Part shown: positions 1 through 9,014 of the stretch, piece by piece
Numbering within the stretch: position 1 is the first letter of the stretch
How the letters are laid out: each line of letters starts with the position of its first letter
Assembly: GCA_903877125.1 (NCBI GenBank)
Contig: CAIRCM010000037.1
Span: forward strand, 1 to 51,259
Source of the DNA: an uncultured Acetobacteraceae bacterium
GTDB lineage: Bacteria > Pseudomonadota > Alphaproteobacteria > Acetobacterales > Acetobacteraceae
Direction of reading: 5' to 3'
DNA length: 51,259 nucleotides
Program-made: the position numbers and the translations under genes
The notes under the pieces: generated by a model
Databases searched by the model: none
What the model saw: only the letters and a program-made list of their open reading frames with translations
Told to the model about the DNA's origin: nothing

Positions 1-148
1 ACCCATCTCCATCTCCTGAAGCGGATCATTGTGATCTTGACCATCAAAGTCAAGGTGATTGTGAAGCGCTGAGGGAGGGGGGCCAGTCTTCGCGGGCTGG
101 CTTCTCCTTGGGGGGTGATGCTGTCGGCCGTTGCGAATACAGTTGTAT

Positions 149-1600
149 TCAGGAAAGCCGGCGCTTCAAGGTCTCGTTGATCAGCGCCGGATTGCCCTTC
201 CCGCCCATTGCCTTCATGGTCTGACCGACGAAGAAGCCGAACAGCTTGTCCTTGCCGGAGCGGTATTCGGCGACCTTGTCGGCATTGGCCGCGATGATCG
301 CATCAACCGCCGCGTCGATCGCGCCGGTGTCGGTGACCTGCTTCAGGCCCTTTTCCTCCACGATCTCCGCCGGGTCTTTACCGGTTTCGACCATCGCTTC
401 GAACACGTCCTTGGCGATGCGGCCGTTGATCGTGTTGTTTGCCATCAGGTCGAGCAGCGCACCAAGGTTCGCGGCCGAAACAGGGGAGGTTTCGATCGTT
501 TTGCCGGTGCGGTTCAGGGCGGCGAAGAAATCGCCGGTCACCCAGTTCGCGGCGATTTTGGGGTCGCGGCCTTTCGCCACGGCCTCGAAGAAATCCGCGG
601 TGGCTTTTTCCGCCACCAGGACCGCGGCGTCGTAAGCGGTCAGGCCGTATTCGGACCGGAAGCGTGCCTTTTTCGCATCCGGCAATTCCGGCAAGGCGGC
701 TTTCAGCGCGTCGATCCAGTTCTGCTCCAGCACCAGCGGCAGCAAATCCGGTTCTGGGAAATATCGATAATCGTGTGCGTCTTCTTTCGAACGCATCGAC
801 CGTGTCACGCCGCGGTTTGGGTCGAACAGGCGCGTTTCCTGTTTCACCTCGCCACCGCTTTCCCAAACTTCAACCTGACGCGCGGCCTCTGCCTCGATCG
901 CCTGCATGACGAAACGGATGGAGTTGACGTTCTTGACCTCGCACCGGGTACGGTATGGTTCGCCGGCTTTGCGGACCGAAACGTTCACGTCGGCGCGCAT
1001 GGATCCTTCCTCCATATTGCCGTCGCAGGTGCCGAGGTAGCGCAGGATCGAGCGGAGTTTGCGCAGATAGGCGCCGGCCTCCTCGGGGGATCGGATGTCG
1101 GGTTCGGACACGATTTCCATCAGCGGCACGCCGGAACGGTTCAGATCGACGAAGGTCTTGGTCGGGTGCTGGTCATGCAACGATTTGCCGGCGTCCTGTT
1201 CCAGATGCAGGCGGGTGACGCCGATCCGCTTGACCGATCCGTCGGACAGTTCCACCTCCACGATGCCGGTGCCGACGATCGGGTGTTCGAACTGGCTGAT
1301 CTGATAGCCCTGCGGCATATCGGCGTAGAAGTAGTTCTTACGGTCGAAGCGGCTGACCTTATGGATCTCGGCGTTCAGGCCCAGCCCGGTGCGCACCGCC
1401 TGTGCCACGCAGGCGCGGTTGATGACCGGCAGCATGCCGGGGAAACCCGCGTCGATGAAGCTGACATGGGTGTTCGGTTCCGCCCCGAAGGCGGCGGACG
1501 AGCCGCTGAACAGTTTCGATTCGCTGATGACCTGGGCATGGACCTCCAGGCCCACCACCACTTCCCACGGGCCGGTCGCGCCCTCGATCGCGTAAGCCAT
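149..1600 (-). CDS. gatB: Asp-tRNA(Asn)/Glu-tRNA(Gln) amidotransferase subunit B
   Basis: GatB is the tRNA-binding, kinase-like subunit of the cytoplasmic GatCAB complex. It activates mischarged Glu-tRNA(Gln) or Asp-tRNA(Asn) so that ammonia from GatA can amidate it. The 483-residue product has the family start [10 protein letters not shown] near residue 13. It ends in the helical YqeY-like tail domain ([11 protein letters not shown], then [13 protein letters not shown]). The ATG at 1600 is preferred over an in-frame upstream codon because it gives [10 protein letters not shown], has GGGAG just upstream, and lies 4 bases after the gatA stop. It is the last gene of gatC-gatA-gatB. Length is normal and no damage is seen. 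Confidence 0.97.
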   Translation of the reverse strand: MAYAIEGATGPWEVVVGLEVHAQVISESKLFSGSSAAFGAEPNTHVSFIDAGFPGMLPVINRACVAQAVRTGLGLNAEIHKVSRFDRKNYFYADMPQGYQISQFEHPIVGTGIVEVELSDGSVKRIGVTRLHLEQDAGKSLHDQHPTKTFVDLNRSGVPLMEIVSEPDIRSPEEAGAYLRKLRSILRYLGTCDGNMEEGSMRADVNVSVRKAGEPYRTRCEVKNVNSIRFVMQAIEAEAARQVEVWESGGEVKQETRLFDPNRGVTRSMRSKEDAHDYRYFPEPDLLPLVLEQNWIDALKAALPELPDAKKARFRSEYGLTAYDAAVLVAEKATADFFEAVAKGRDPKIAANWVTGDFFAALNRTGKTIETSPVSAANLGALLDLMANNTINGRIAKDVFEAMVETGKDPAEIVEEKGLKQVTDTGAIDAAVDAIIAANADKVAEYRSGKDKLFGFFVGQTMKAMGGKGNPALINETLKRRLS

Positions 1601-1604
1601 GAAA

Positions 1605-3083
1605 CTATGCTCCCGCTCTGATTTGCGGCAGCGCGGTGAAACCCGCCGCACGTTCGATTTCCGCCGACACCGCGAATACCGTTTCCTCGTCGAAGGGTTT
1701 GCCGATGATCTGCAGGCCCAGCGGCAGGCCGTTGGAATCCAGCCCGGCGGGGACCGACGTCGCCGGAACCCCGGCCAGATTGGCGCCGACGGTGAACAGA
1801 TCGTTCAGATACATTTGCACCGGGTCGTCCATTTTCTCGCCCTGCGCGAAGGCCGCGCTGGGGGTCGTGGGGGTGATCAGCGCATCGACCTTCTGGAAGG
1901 CCTCGTGGAAATCCCGCAGAATCAACGCGCGCACTTTTTGAGCACGCAAATAGTACGCGTCGTAATAGCCGGCCGACAGCACGTAGGTGCCGATCATGAT
2001 GCGCCGGCGCACCTCCGCCCCAAAACCCGCGGCGCGGGTATTGCTGTACATCTCCGTCAGGTCGCCGCCGTCCTGACGCTGACCAAATCTGACACCGTCG
2101 TACCGCGCGAGGTTCGACGACGCCTCGGCCGGGGCGACGATGTAATAGGTGGCGAGGCCGTATTTTGTATGCGGGAGCGAGACGTCGACGATCTCCGCCC
2201 CGGCATCACGCAGCCATTGGACGCCCTGCTCCCACAGCGCCTCGATCTCGGCGGGCATGCCGTCGACGCGGTATTCGCGGGGAACGCCGATCCGCAAGCC
2301 CTTCACGCCGCGTTTGCAGGCGGCTTCGTAATCCGGAACCGAGCGGTCGGCGCTGGTGGAGTCCTTGGGATCGTGGCTGGCCATGGAGCGGAGCAGAATG
2401 GCGCTGTCCTGGACGGTGCGGGCGAAGGGTCCGGGGTGGTCGAGCGAGCTGGCGAAGGCCACCACGCCCCAGCGCGAGCAGCGCCCATAGCTGGGTTTCA
2501 CGCCGACGAGGCCACAGAACGACGCGGGCTGGCGAATCGAGCCGCCGGTATCGGTGCCCGTCGCACCCATCGCGAGGCGCGCCGACACCGCCGCCGCGGA
2601 GCCGCCGGACGAGCCGCCGGGGACCAGCACCGCATTCTGATCCTGCCGCCGCTTCCAAGGATTTTCCACCGGCCCGAAGGCCGAGGACATGTTCGACGAG
2701 CCCATCGCGAACTCATCGAGGTTGGTCTTGCCGACGAAGACCGCACCATCCCGCAGCAGATTGGCGGTGACGGTGCTTTCATAGGGCGGCACGAAGGGCG
2801 AGAGAATCATGCTGGCGGCGGTGGTTCGCACGCCCTTGGTGCAGAACAGGTCCTTGATGGCCAGCGGAATGCCGGTGAGCGGGCGGATGTCGCCCTTGGC
2901 AATCGCGGCATCCGCCGCTTTCGCCTGCTCGCGCGCCTGTTCGGCGGTCACGGTCAGGAAGGCGTTGAGGCGCGGGTTCAGGGTTCCGATGCCCCGCAAG
3001 TGAGCTTCGGTCAGTTCCTCGGCGGTGAACTGTTTGGCGCGCAGCCCGGTCTGGGCCTGGGCGATCGTCAGATCGGTCAGCAT
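1605..3083 (-). CDS. gatA: Asp-tRNA(Asn)/Glu-tRNA(Gln) amidotransferase subunit A
   Basis: GatA is the amidase subunit that hydrolyses glutamine and channels ammonia to GatB. The 492-residue product carries the amidase-signature triad: Lys77 in AIKDLF, the cis-Ser at about 158 in PGGSSGGS, and Ser182 in [10 protein letters not shown]. This is the Lys-Ser-Ser arrangement known for the family. The start codon overlaps the gatC stop by one base (TAATG), which suggests translational coupling. A four-base gap leads into gatB. The gene looks complete and typical. Confidence 0.97.
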   Translation of the reverse strand: MLTDLTIAQAQTGLRAKQFTAEELTEAHLRGIGTLNPRLNAFLTVTAEQAREQAKAADAAIAKGDIRPLTGIPLAIKDLFCTKGVRTTAASMILSPFVPPYESTVTANLLRDGAVFVGKTNLDEFAMGSSNMSSAFGPVENPWKRRQDQNAVLVPGGSSGGSAAAVSARLAMGATGTDTGGSIRQPASFCGLVGVKPSYGRCSRWGVVAFASSLDHPGPFARTVQDSAILLRSMASHDPKDSTSADRSVPDYEAACKRGVKGLRIGVPREYRVDGMPAEIEALWEQGVQWLRDAGAEIVDVSLPHTKYGLATYYIVAPAEASSNLARYDGVRFGQRQDGGDLTEMYSNTRAAGFGAEVRRRIMIGTYVLSAGYYDAYYLRAQKVRALILRDFHEAFQKVDALITPTTPSAAFAQGEKMDDPVQMYLNDLFTVGANLAGVPATSVPAGLDSNGLPLGLQIIGKPFDEETVFAVSAEIERAAGFTALPQIRAGA

Positions 3084-3370
3084 TATTCGACCACCTTCGG
3101 CACGGCGAAGAACGCCCCGTTTCGGTCCGGGGCATTGGCCAGGATGTCCTCGGCGTAGCCGCCGTCGGTCACCACGTCGTCGCGCATTTTCATCGCCATC
3201 TGGGCGCCACCGGTCAGGGGTTCGACGCCGTCGACGTTGACCTCATTCAATTGCTCGATCCAGCCGAGGATTCCGTTCAGCTCCTGGGCGAGGGGCGCGA
3301 GTTGATCGTCCTCCACACGGATACGGGAGAGAGTGGCGATGCGGCGGATGGTCGTGGGGTCGAGCGCCAT
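3083..3370 (-). CDS. gatC: Asp-tRNA(Asn)/Glu-tRNA(Gln) amidotransferase subunit C
   Basis: GatC is the small scaffold that wraps around GatA and GatB and stabilises the complex. The 95-residue product starts [17 protein letters not shown] and has the usual two-helix N-terminal part. The family's central motif is seen as VDGVEPL, and the C-terminal end as [11 protein letters not shown]. It is the first gene of the operon. Its start faces ruvX across only about 40 bases, so both promoters must lie in or next to this short gap. Confidence 0.95.
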   Translation of the reverse strand: MALDPTTIRRIATLSRIRVEDDQLAPLAQELNGILGWIEQLNEVNVDGVEPLTGGAQMAMKMRDDVVTDGGYAEDILANAPDRNGAFFAVPKVVE

Positions 3371-3408
3371 GTTCTGCCTTGGCTGGAATGAGGGGGCGGA
3401 CCATAACG

Positions 3409-3924
3409 ATGGGCATGGCTCTCTTCAACCAGACGGAATTCTTTGCATCGCTGGGTCACGACCAGCGCGTGATCGGGCTGGACCCGGGCAGCAAGACGAT
3501 CGGCGTGGCGCTCTCGGACGTGCGGCGGATGCTGGCTTCCCCCTATGGATCGCTGAAACGGGGCAAGCTGAAGGCGAACGCACTGGAGATCGCGGCGATT
3601 GCTCGGAAGGAGGGCGCGGGGGGGCTGGTGGTCGGGCTGCCGCTGTCGATGGACGGGACGGTCGGGCCGGCGGCGCAGGCGGCTCGGGATTGGACGCTGG
3701 CGCTGTCGGAGGTGACGGGGCTGCCGGCGATGCTGTGGGACGAGCGGCTGTCGAGCGCGGCGGTGAACCGGTTTCTGATCGGGGAAGCGGATTTGACTAG
3801 GAAGCGGCGGGCGGAGGCGGTGGATCGGGCGGCGGCGGCCTGGATGCTGCAGGGGGCGCTGGATGCGGGTGGGGGGGCGGACGCTCATCGGCCGGACGAC
3901 GGCAACGCCCCAGCCGCCACGTAG
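3409..3924 (+). CDS. ruvX: YqgF/RuvX-type Holliday junction resolvase-like protein
   Basis: This is an RNase H-fold nuclease of the YqgF/RuvX family, linked in other bacteria to pre-16S rRNA 5' end processing and proposed as a Holliday junction resolvase. The 171-residue product shows the first acidic site in GLDPGSKTIGVALSD (Asp25), a VVGLPLSMDG strand, DERLSS (Asp111-Glu112), and a terminal acidic residue in EAVDRAAA (Asp139). The ATG at 3409 has AGGGGG about 12 bases upstream. An ATG at 3415 and a TTG at 3379 are also possible. The last 30 residues are Gly/Ala/Pro-rich and unconserved. It is divergent from the gat operon. Confidence 0.9.
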   Translation: MGMALFNQTEFFASLGHDQRVIGLDPGSKTIGVALSDVRRMLASPYGSLKRGKLKANALEIAAIARKEGAGGLVVGLPLSMDGTVGPAAQAARDWTLALSEVTGLPAMLWDERLSSAAVNRFLIGEADLTRKRRAEAVDRAAAAWMLQGALDAGGGADAHRPDDGNAPAAT

Positions 3925-4045
3925 CGCGTAAAGCGCTCGGGCACCTATCGGAATTGCAGACCAAGGTCGCAACGCCAACGGCGATGGGCGCCGCGCGCGG
4001 AAGGAAGAACGAACGGTTGGCGGCGATCGACATTGCGTGAAGGTC

Positions 4046-4059
4046 CTGACACAGATCAA
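4046..4059 (+). promoter_or_regulatory. FNR/FixK-like half-conserved palindrome
   Basis: The sequence CTGACACAGATCAA matches the alphaproteobacterial FNR/FixK consensus TTGAY-N4-RTCAA except for its first base. It lies in the 293-base gap between ruvX and the small Cys/His-rich gene, about 160 bases before that gene's start. A role in oxygen-dependent control of the copper group is only a guess. No clear sigma70 promoter was picked out beside it. Confidence 0.3.
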
Positions 4060-4217
4060 TGCGGTTCGTGCACCCCCGCATAAATTCGCAACGCGGATTC
4101 CACGGAATCACTTGTGGCATTGCGTCGCCGACACCATTTCGGCGGACAGCGGGATGCACCGCGCCGTGAGGTTAATAAGTCGATAGCGACGATTGGGCGC
4201 TTAACGAGGTAGCCACG

Positions 4218-4634
4218 ATGCCGCAACGCCAACGCCGTCGACCAAGGAGGGTGCTGCCAGGGTTGATGGTTCTGGCCGTGCTTCTATTGTCGGCCGCTCA
4301 GGCCTATGCGCTCCCAAACTTCGCATCGCGGTCTGCCCCCGGCCAGGTCGGCATCGTCGCGACGTCTCAGCTGCACGATATGGCGATAGGCTCAGGCCAT
4401 GATCATGCGGGATCGCCCTGCCGTGGCCATCCCACGGGTTCGACCGATCCGAATCGCTGCCTTGCCTGCTGTTTGGCATGCGGCTGCGCGGTCATGACCG
4501 GCCCCATGCCTGTAGCATCCGTCGCTCGGTTGCCGGTCCAGATGCGAGGGCAACCCTATGGTTTCGGTGCCACTCAGGCGCTGGATAATCTCGACCGAGC
4601 ACCTGCGACCCCACCGCCTCGACCTGTTGTCTGA
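4218..4634 (+). CDS. Small secreted Cys/His-rich protein, upstream of copper oxidase
   Basis: Unrecognised 138-residue protein. Residues 11-30 form a basic, then hydrophobic, signal-like segment (PGLMVLAVLLLSAAQAYA), so it is probably exported or membrane anchored. The mature part has a His/Asp cluster (SQLHDMAIGSGHDHAG) and a Cys cluster (CLACCLACGCAV), both plausible metal ligands. GAGG lies about eight bases before the ATG. It sits 135 bases upstream of the multicopper oxidase on the same strand, so a periplasmic copper-related role is inferred. It resembles small proteins often found before copA-like genes, but I cannot name a family with confidence. Confidence 0.6.
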   Translation: MPQRQRRRPRRVLPGLMVLAVLLLSAAQAYALPNFASRSAPGQVGIVATSQLHDMAIGSGHDHAGSPCRGHPTGSTDPNRCLACCLACGCAVMTGPMPVASVARLPVQMRGQPYGFGATQALDNLDRAPATPPPRPVV

Positions 4635-4769
4635 CGAGCCGCGCGGCTGATTCGCCCCCTTGCGGGCGGCTGCGATCGCTCTGCCCGCGGCCCATCGCGA
4701 AATCCCAGATCGGACGAACCGCCGTTGCCGGTGGCGGCCGATCGTCTCTCCGACACAGGGTGACCCAAC

Positions 4770-6284
4770 ATGCCGATTGATTTCGACCGCCGCCGCTTCC
4801 TGGCGTCAACGCTGACCGTTGCCACCGCATCCGGGATTGGGAGCGTCCTGCCCGTCTTCCCGCAACGTGCTTTCGCCGCCGCACCGACCCGCCTGATTGT
4901 CGACCGTCGCACGCTCGACGTGAAGGGCAAGGCCGCGTCGGTGTTCGGTATCCGCCAGCCGAACGGAACCCATGGCGTGACGCTCGATCCCGGCGACCGC
5001 TTCGCCGTCGATGTGGCCAATCGCCTCCAGGACGACACGATCGTCCACTGGCATGGCCAGACGCCGCCCAACGTCCAGGACGGTGTCGAGGAGACCGGCA
5101 GCGCGCCGATCAAGCCCGGCGGTCGGCAGAGCTACGATTTCGCCCCGCGGCCAGGAACCCACTGGATGCATTCGCATCGCGGGCTGCAGGAACAACGGCT
5201 GATGGCGGCACCGCTTGTGGTCCGCAGTGCCGACGACGCCCGCCTCGATGCGCAGGAAGTGACTGTTCTGCTTCACGATTTCTCCTTTCGCGACCCCGCC
5301 GAACTGTTCGCGACCGTCACCGGCGGCGCCATGGCGCACGGGATGATGCAGGGGGCACAGATGCCTGGCATGGCGCACGGGACGATGCAGGGGACACCGA
5401 TGCCCGGCATGACCGGTGGATCGCACGCGGGCCATACGATGTCCGGGATGGCGATGCCCAACGGCTCGATGGACCTCAACGACATCGACTATGACGCCTA
5501 CCTCGCCAACGACCGCACCCTCGACGATCCGCTCGTCGTGCGGACAGAGCGGCACGGGCGTGTGCGCGTCCGGTTGATCAATGCCGCCACATCGACGGCA
5601 TTCTGGATCGATCTGGGCCACATCGCGGCGCGCGTCCTGGCGGTCGATGGAAATCCGGTGCAACCGGTCACTGCCAGCCGGTTTCCATTGGCGCAGGGAC
5701 AACGCCTGGATCTTCTCATCGCGATGCCCGCGGGCGGCGGGACAGTGCCCGTGTTGGCACAGCGCGAAGGGGATCGCACCCGCACCGGGATCGTCCTGGC
5801 GCCGCCGGGCGCCGCCGTGACGCGGATCGCGGAACAGGCAGCCAAAGCCGCCGCACCGATCGATCTGTCCATGGAGGCACGCCTTGTGGCGATGGCACCC
5901 CTGGCAAGCCGCCCCGCCGAAGTCACCCATCGTGTGACCCTGGATGGCTCGATGATGCCCTACGCCTGGACCATCGATGGTCGGGATTGGACCATGCACA
6001 CGCCCTTGCGCCTCGCCAAAGGGCAGCGGGTCATTGTCGAAATGGTGAACCGCAGCCCGATGGCGCACCCGATGCACCTCCACGGGCATCACTTCCAGGT
6101 GGTGGCGTTGAACGGCAGGCCATCCAACGGCGCACGCCGCGACACCGTGCTGGTGCCACGGATGGGTGCGGTGACGATCGCCTTCGACGCCGACAATCCC
6201 GGCCGTTGGCTGCTCCATTGCCACAACCTGCTGCACATGGCGTCCGGCATGATGACCGAGATTGCCTACGATCCGCCCACGTAA
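4770..6284 (+). CDS. Tat-exported multicopper oxidase (CopA/CueO-like)
   Basis: A periplasmic multicopper oxidase, probably oxidising Cu(I) or organic substrates for copper tolerance. The 504-residue product begins with a twin-arginine signal (FDRRRFLAST, residues 6-15) and a hydrophobic stretch to about 38. All four copper motifs are present: HWHG (93-96), HSH (134-136), HPMHLHGHHF (433-442) and HCHNLLHMASGM (483-494). Residues 188-234 form a Met/His-rich insert with repeats such as MPGMAHGTMQG, typical of copper-binding loops in CopA/PcoA. It lies between a Cys/His-rich small protein and a broken LTXXQ gene, which supports a copper role. The exact subfamily is uncertain. Confidence 0.92.
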   Translation: MPIDFDRRRFLASTLTVATASGIGSVLPVFPQRAFAAAPTRLIVDRRTLDVKGKAASVFGIRQPNGTHGVTLDPGDRFAVDVANRLQDDTIVHWHGQTPPNVQDGVEETGSAPIKPGGRQSYDFAPRPGTHWMHSHRGLQEQRLMAAPLVVRSADDARLDAQEVTVLLHDFSFRDPAELFATVTGGAMAHGMMQGAQMPGMAHGTMQGTPMPGMTGGSHAGHTMSGMAMPNGSMDLNDIDYDAYLANDRTLDDPLVVRTERHGRVRVRLINAATSTAFWIDLGHIAARVLAVDGNPVQPVTASRFPLAQGQRLDLLIAMPAGGGTVPVLAQREGDRTRTGIVLAPPGAAVTRIAEQAAKAAAPIDLSMEARLVAMAPLASRPAEVTHRVTLDGSMMPYAWTIDGRDWTMHTPLRLAKGQRVIVEMVNRSPMAHPMHLHGHHFQVVALNGRPSNGARRDTVLVPRMGAVTIAFDADNPGRWLLHCHNLLHMASGMMTEIAYDPPT

Positions 6285-6309
6285 CCACTCACCCGCATGG
6301 GAGCCTTTC

Positions 6310-6865
6310 ATGCCCAACACCGTTCGACCGACGCTCGCCGCGGCTACATTCCTGACCGACACTGGCTAAGCATTTGCCCAAACTGCCGGCGGCCATACGG
6401 CGGATCGTCCCGATATGCCCGCCCCGGCCGCCGCACCGCCGTCGCCGATGATGCCGACCATGATGCGCATGATGCAGGCGGGGATGATGCCCCCCGGCGG
6501 CATGGGCGGGATGCCGTTCGACCATATCGAAGGCCACATCGCGTTCTTGAAAGCGGAACTCGGCATCGCTGACGCCCAGTTGCCGCGGTGGAACGCCTTC
6601 GCCGACGCGCTGCGGCGTGGCGCCAAGGACATGAAGACAGCGATGACTTCGATGATGCAGGGGGGGCATGCCAACAACCGCTCCCGCGCGGATGGAGGCG
6701 ATGGTCCAAATGATGTCGGTGCGCCGCGACGCCATGAAGACGACGCTTGCGGCGGCAAAATCGCTCTACGGCGTCCTCTCGGATGAGCAGAAGAAGACCG
6801 CGGACGAACTGATGGCCGCACCGGGGATGGGTATGCGCGTCAACGGTATGGAGAAGCAACGATAA
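6310..6865 (+). pseudogene. Broken LTXXQ/Spy-like periplasmic protein gene
   Basis: The pieces join into one Met-rich LTXXQ/Spy-like periplasmic protein, a family of metal- and envelope-stress-linked chaperones. An ATG at 6310 has GGGAG about six bases upstream. It opens a signal peptide (MPNTVRPTLAAATFL) that meets an in-frame TAA at 6367, directly before AFAQTAGG, a good signal-peptidase site. The same frame continues through LKAELGIADAQLPRWNAF to about 6660. There a run of six G appears to hold one base too many. The next frame carries on with MPTTAPARMEAM and LSDEQKKTADELM to the stop. Two independent lesions suggest a true pseudogene, though sequence error at the G run cannot be excluded. 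It follows the multicopper oxidase by 25 bases. Confidence 0.75.
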
Positions 6866-6884
6866 GCATCCGAATCCCAAGCCG

Positions 6885-6901
6885 GCGCGGCTGTGCCGCG
6901 C
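6885..6901 (+). terminator. Short GC hairpin after the Spy-like pseudogene
   Basis: GCGCGGC, loop TGT, GCCGCGC forms a perfect 7-bp hairpin 20 bases after the pseudogene stop. There is no U-tract, so termination is only possible, not shown. Confidence 0.3.
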
Positions 6902-7154
6902 GTGGGTATAATCTCCGGGCGGGACACGCCCCGCCGGTGCGTTGCCGCCCGTCATCGTCTGAAAGGACGCGAACCGCGGCTGCCGCGAGGGTCGGGTTCG
7001 CCACATCCAAGGCGCGGCCTTCCACGTGGCCGTGCGAAATCTTCAGAATACAGGGGCCGGCGGGGTCGCGGCCATGCCGCGGGATGTGCGCCTGTCGAGC
7101 GCGGGGCTGACCCCGTGATGCAATTGCGCAGGACGCTATTGGAGGGCACGGCCG

Positions 7155-7270
7155 ATGTCGACGCTCGACGGAATGATCGAGGGGACGGCTGAGGAAGTCT
7201 TGGCGAAGCGGCCGCATGTGCCCGCCAGCCAGCAAGTCCGCGTCCTGATTGGCCCGGACGGTCCCATATG
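7155..7270 (+). pseudogene. 5' fragment of a small gene, cut at the toxin/immunity module edge
   Basis: A strong GGAGGG (7141-7146) precedes the ATG at 7155. The first 37 or so codons read MSTLDGMIEGTAEEVLAKRP, then HVPASQQVRVLIG. They have the look of short regulator/antitoxin-like proteins whose N-terminus is acidic and followed by QRVRVxVG. After about codon 37 the frame runs on to 7439, but only as antisense of the SUKH gene ending at 7281, and family-like sequence stops. I read this as a real gene start whose 3' part was replaced when the neighbouring module arrived. The breakpoint is estimated. Confidence 0.45.
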
Positions 7271-7280
7271 CAGCTTGGCG

Positions 7281-8045
7281 CTACTCTTTGAGCATGTCGC
7301 CAAGAACGATCGCCCGCACGGCCGGATCGAGGTTCAACGGGCCACTCTCGGGCGGCTTGCGGGGAATCTCCTGCCAATCGACAGGCCCCTCGGCGAGCAT
7401 CGACCAATACTCGGCACGCCTGTTGAACTTGCGGATTAAGCCTGCCAAATCCTTAGGATCGAAGAGAGTTTCGTTCCTTTCAACGTCGCGCCCGAAAGGC
7501 CCGAAAAATGGCATCCTCTCCGCCGCGTAGCCGATGAGGCCGGCTTCGTGCGCCGCGCAAACCGACCGCAGCATGGCAAGGGTACTGTCGAAGGCGATGA
7601 AAGTGCGGTGCGAAAGCGGTCCGAGGTTGGCGACCAACGGTATTTCGCCGTTTTCAGCCATGTCGGGCATCAGGTCGTACGACACCCCAAGCGTGGCCCG
7701 GAATACCTTGATCGTTCGGTCGGCGCGTAGCTGCCTTTCCAAGCGGATGATTTCGTTCCAAGATTTCAGCAGGGCTGTGTCCGGCCACATTGCGTCCAGA
7801 AATACCGCCGACTCCCAGAAGGACAGGTGGCCGCCACTTGGGACGCCATTGAAATGTTCGTAGAGCGCGGCGAAGTCTTCGGGGATTGGCAGGCCGAATT
7901 GTTGCAAATCCGCCATTCCGGCCGGCCCCTTGCGCGAGCGCTTAATCCGGTCGGCGACCCGCCGTCCCGCTCGGCGCTGGTATCCGACGATCTTTCCGAT
8001 ACAGTCGTCGACTTCCGCCACCAAGAGCGAGACAGGCTGCTTCAT
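7281..8045 (-). CDS. SMI1/KNR4 (SUKH)-like immunity protein
   Basis: The 254-residue product has the SUKH-type core: GLPIPEDFAALYEHFNG at residues 51-67, followed by acidic and aromatic residues and a later FDSTLAMLRSV / PFFGPFG pattern. SUKH proteins are known as immunity factors in polymorphic toxin systems and often neutralise nuclease toxins. It lies 12 bases downstream of the putative nuclease toxin on the same strand, the usual toxin-then-immunity order. The ATG at 8045 has GAGAGG upstream. A shorter start at MADLQQF (residue 44) is possible. A general SMI1/KNR4 regulatory role remains an alternative. Confidence 0.7.
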   Translation of the reverse strand: MKQPVSLLVAEVDDCIGKIVGYQRRAGRRVADRIKRSRKGPAGMADLQQFGLPIPEDFAALYEHFNGVPSGGHLSFWESAVFLDAMWPDTALLKSWNEIIRLERQLRADRTIKVFRATLGVSYDLMPDMAENGEIPLVANLGPLSHRTFIAFDSTLAMLRSVCAAHEAGLIGYAAERMPFFGPFGRDVERNETLFDPKDLAGLIRKFNRRAEYWSMLAEGPVDWQEIPRKPPESGPLNLDPAVRAIVLGDMLKE

Positions 8046-8057
8046 CGTTCCAACCTC

Positions 8058-8765
8058 TCAAAGAATATAGCACAGCAGAATGTCATTGGGGTGGAAATCC
8101 TGCACGATGGCCGCGGCGCGAATGAAGCCGCCCTGAATCCAATTTTCCCGCAATGGCGCCCGATCAACCCACGAGCCCGGCCTCGGAGCGAGTGTCACCG
8201 CGAACGGGTATTCTTCCCAACTGCCGCGTAGACGCGTTCCGTCACTCATCGACACCATCCCGGCCGCCCCAAGCTTCGTGATGGCTTGCCGTCGCCGCGC
8301 CGCCGCACCGGCGGGATCCCAGGTCAGGATGTTGCCGTATTGCCCAATGCCGACCGCATCGATCGCGGCGACGGTCGGCATGACTTCCGATGGGATCAGG
8401 ATATATTTCTGCCGAGACCGTTCGGCCTCTGCGCCCTTTTCCGTCGCGATAAAACGTTGCCGAGCAGCTGTGAAACCCATGCGAAAGACCGCGAGGTCGT
8501 CTTCGTCGTAGGTCTCATTTTCGAGTTTGGACCAGTTTATTGCCAACTCATTATAGGCTTCGTACCCGGCATAGGCGACCGATCCGATCGCGATGGCCCA
8601 ACCGACATAAGGGACCCAGTCGCCCGCGGCCGACCGGGCCAAAGCCCCCATGGCTCTGGTGGCGATGAAGCGTGCGACCGTTCGGGTGGCAATTCGGGAT
8701 TCAAGCAGGGTCACCCAGGATGCCGAAAAAACTGTTCCAGATAAGTTAAGAACACCTTCCACCAT
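8058..8765 (-). CDS. Putative NucA/NucB-type nuclease toxin
   Basis: This 235-residue protein has an N-terminal part with one hydrophobic helix (VPYVGWAIAIGSVAYAGYEA, residues 51-70). Its C-terminal half resembles the NucA/NucB DNase toxin domain: WDPAGAAARRRQAITKLG, then WEEYPFA (EYPFA 185-189), then ENWIQGGFIRAA (from 207), then a DILLCYIL strand. In the known family the order is RxxCDEYPFA...ENxxQGG...I. Here the Cys before the acidic pair is missing (GSWEEYPFA), so activity is uncertain. The ATG at 8765 has GGGAG six bases upstream; in-frame codons up to 8993 look non-coding. No signal peptide, PAAR or Rhs part is seen, so the export route is unknown. The SUKH gene directly downstream fits immunity. 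Confidence 0.6.
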   Translation of the reverse strand: MVEGVLNLSGTVFSASWVTLLESRIATRTVARFIATRAMGALARSAAGDWVPYVGWAIAIGSVAYAGYEAYNELAINWSKLENETYDEDDLAVFRMGFTAARQRFIATEKGAEAERSRQKYILIPSEVMPTVAAIDAVGIGQYGNILTWDPAGAAARRRQAITKLGAAGMVSMSDGTRLRGSWEEYPFAVTLAPRPGSWVDRAPLRENWIQGGFIRAAAIVQDFHPNDILLCYIL

Positions 8766-9014
8766 GGCATGCTCCCTGCAACTTCGCCAAAATACAGCCG
8801 ATGCGCCGGCGGTCAAACTTCCATGTCGTAAAACACGCGATCGGGACAACGATCGCCACGCGAGCTCACACGCCTGTATTCCTGCGCCGCTTCCTGTAAG
8901 AACCGCCCCGAGCCATGATCGCCGGTGTGCAAGCCCACGACCTTGGGAGCATGCCGATGCAACAAAGGCACACCCCCGCAGCAAGCGACTCACAAAGCCG
9001 AACCACCATCCACC

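Noticed and set aside
1-148. Possible 3' end of an upstream gene (reading ...TIKVKVIVKR then TGA at 70-72)
   Set aside because: Only 23 codons are visible, with nothing recognisable; the run may be chance. A weak GCCAG/CTGGC hairpin follows at 82-100 but lacks a T-run.
3797-4159. Minus-strand open frame after ruvX
   Set aside because: It overlaps ruvX and has no family-like sequence or ribosome site. Its Pro-rich end is antisense of the Gly-rich ruvX tail.
6907-6912. TATAAT as a -10 box after the Spy-like pseudogene
   Set aside because: No -35 element lies at a proper distance, and no gene starts within 240 bases downstream apart from the truncated fragment.
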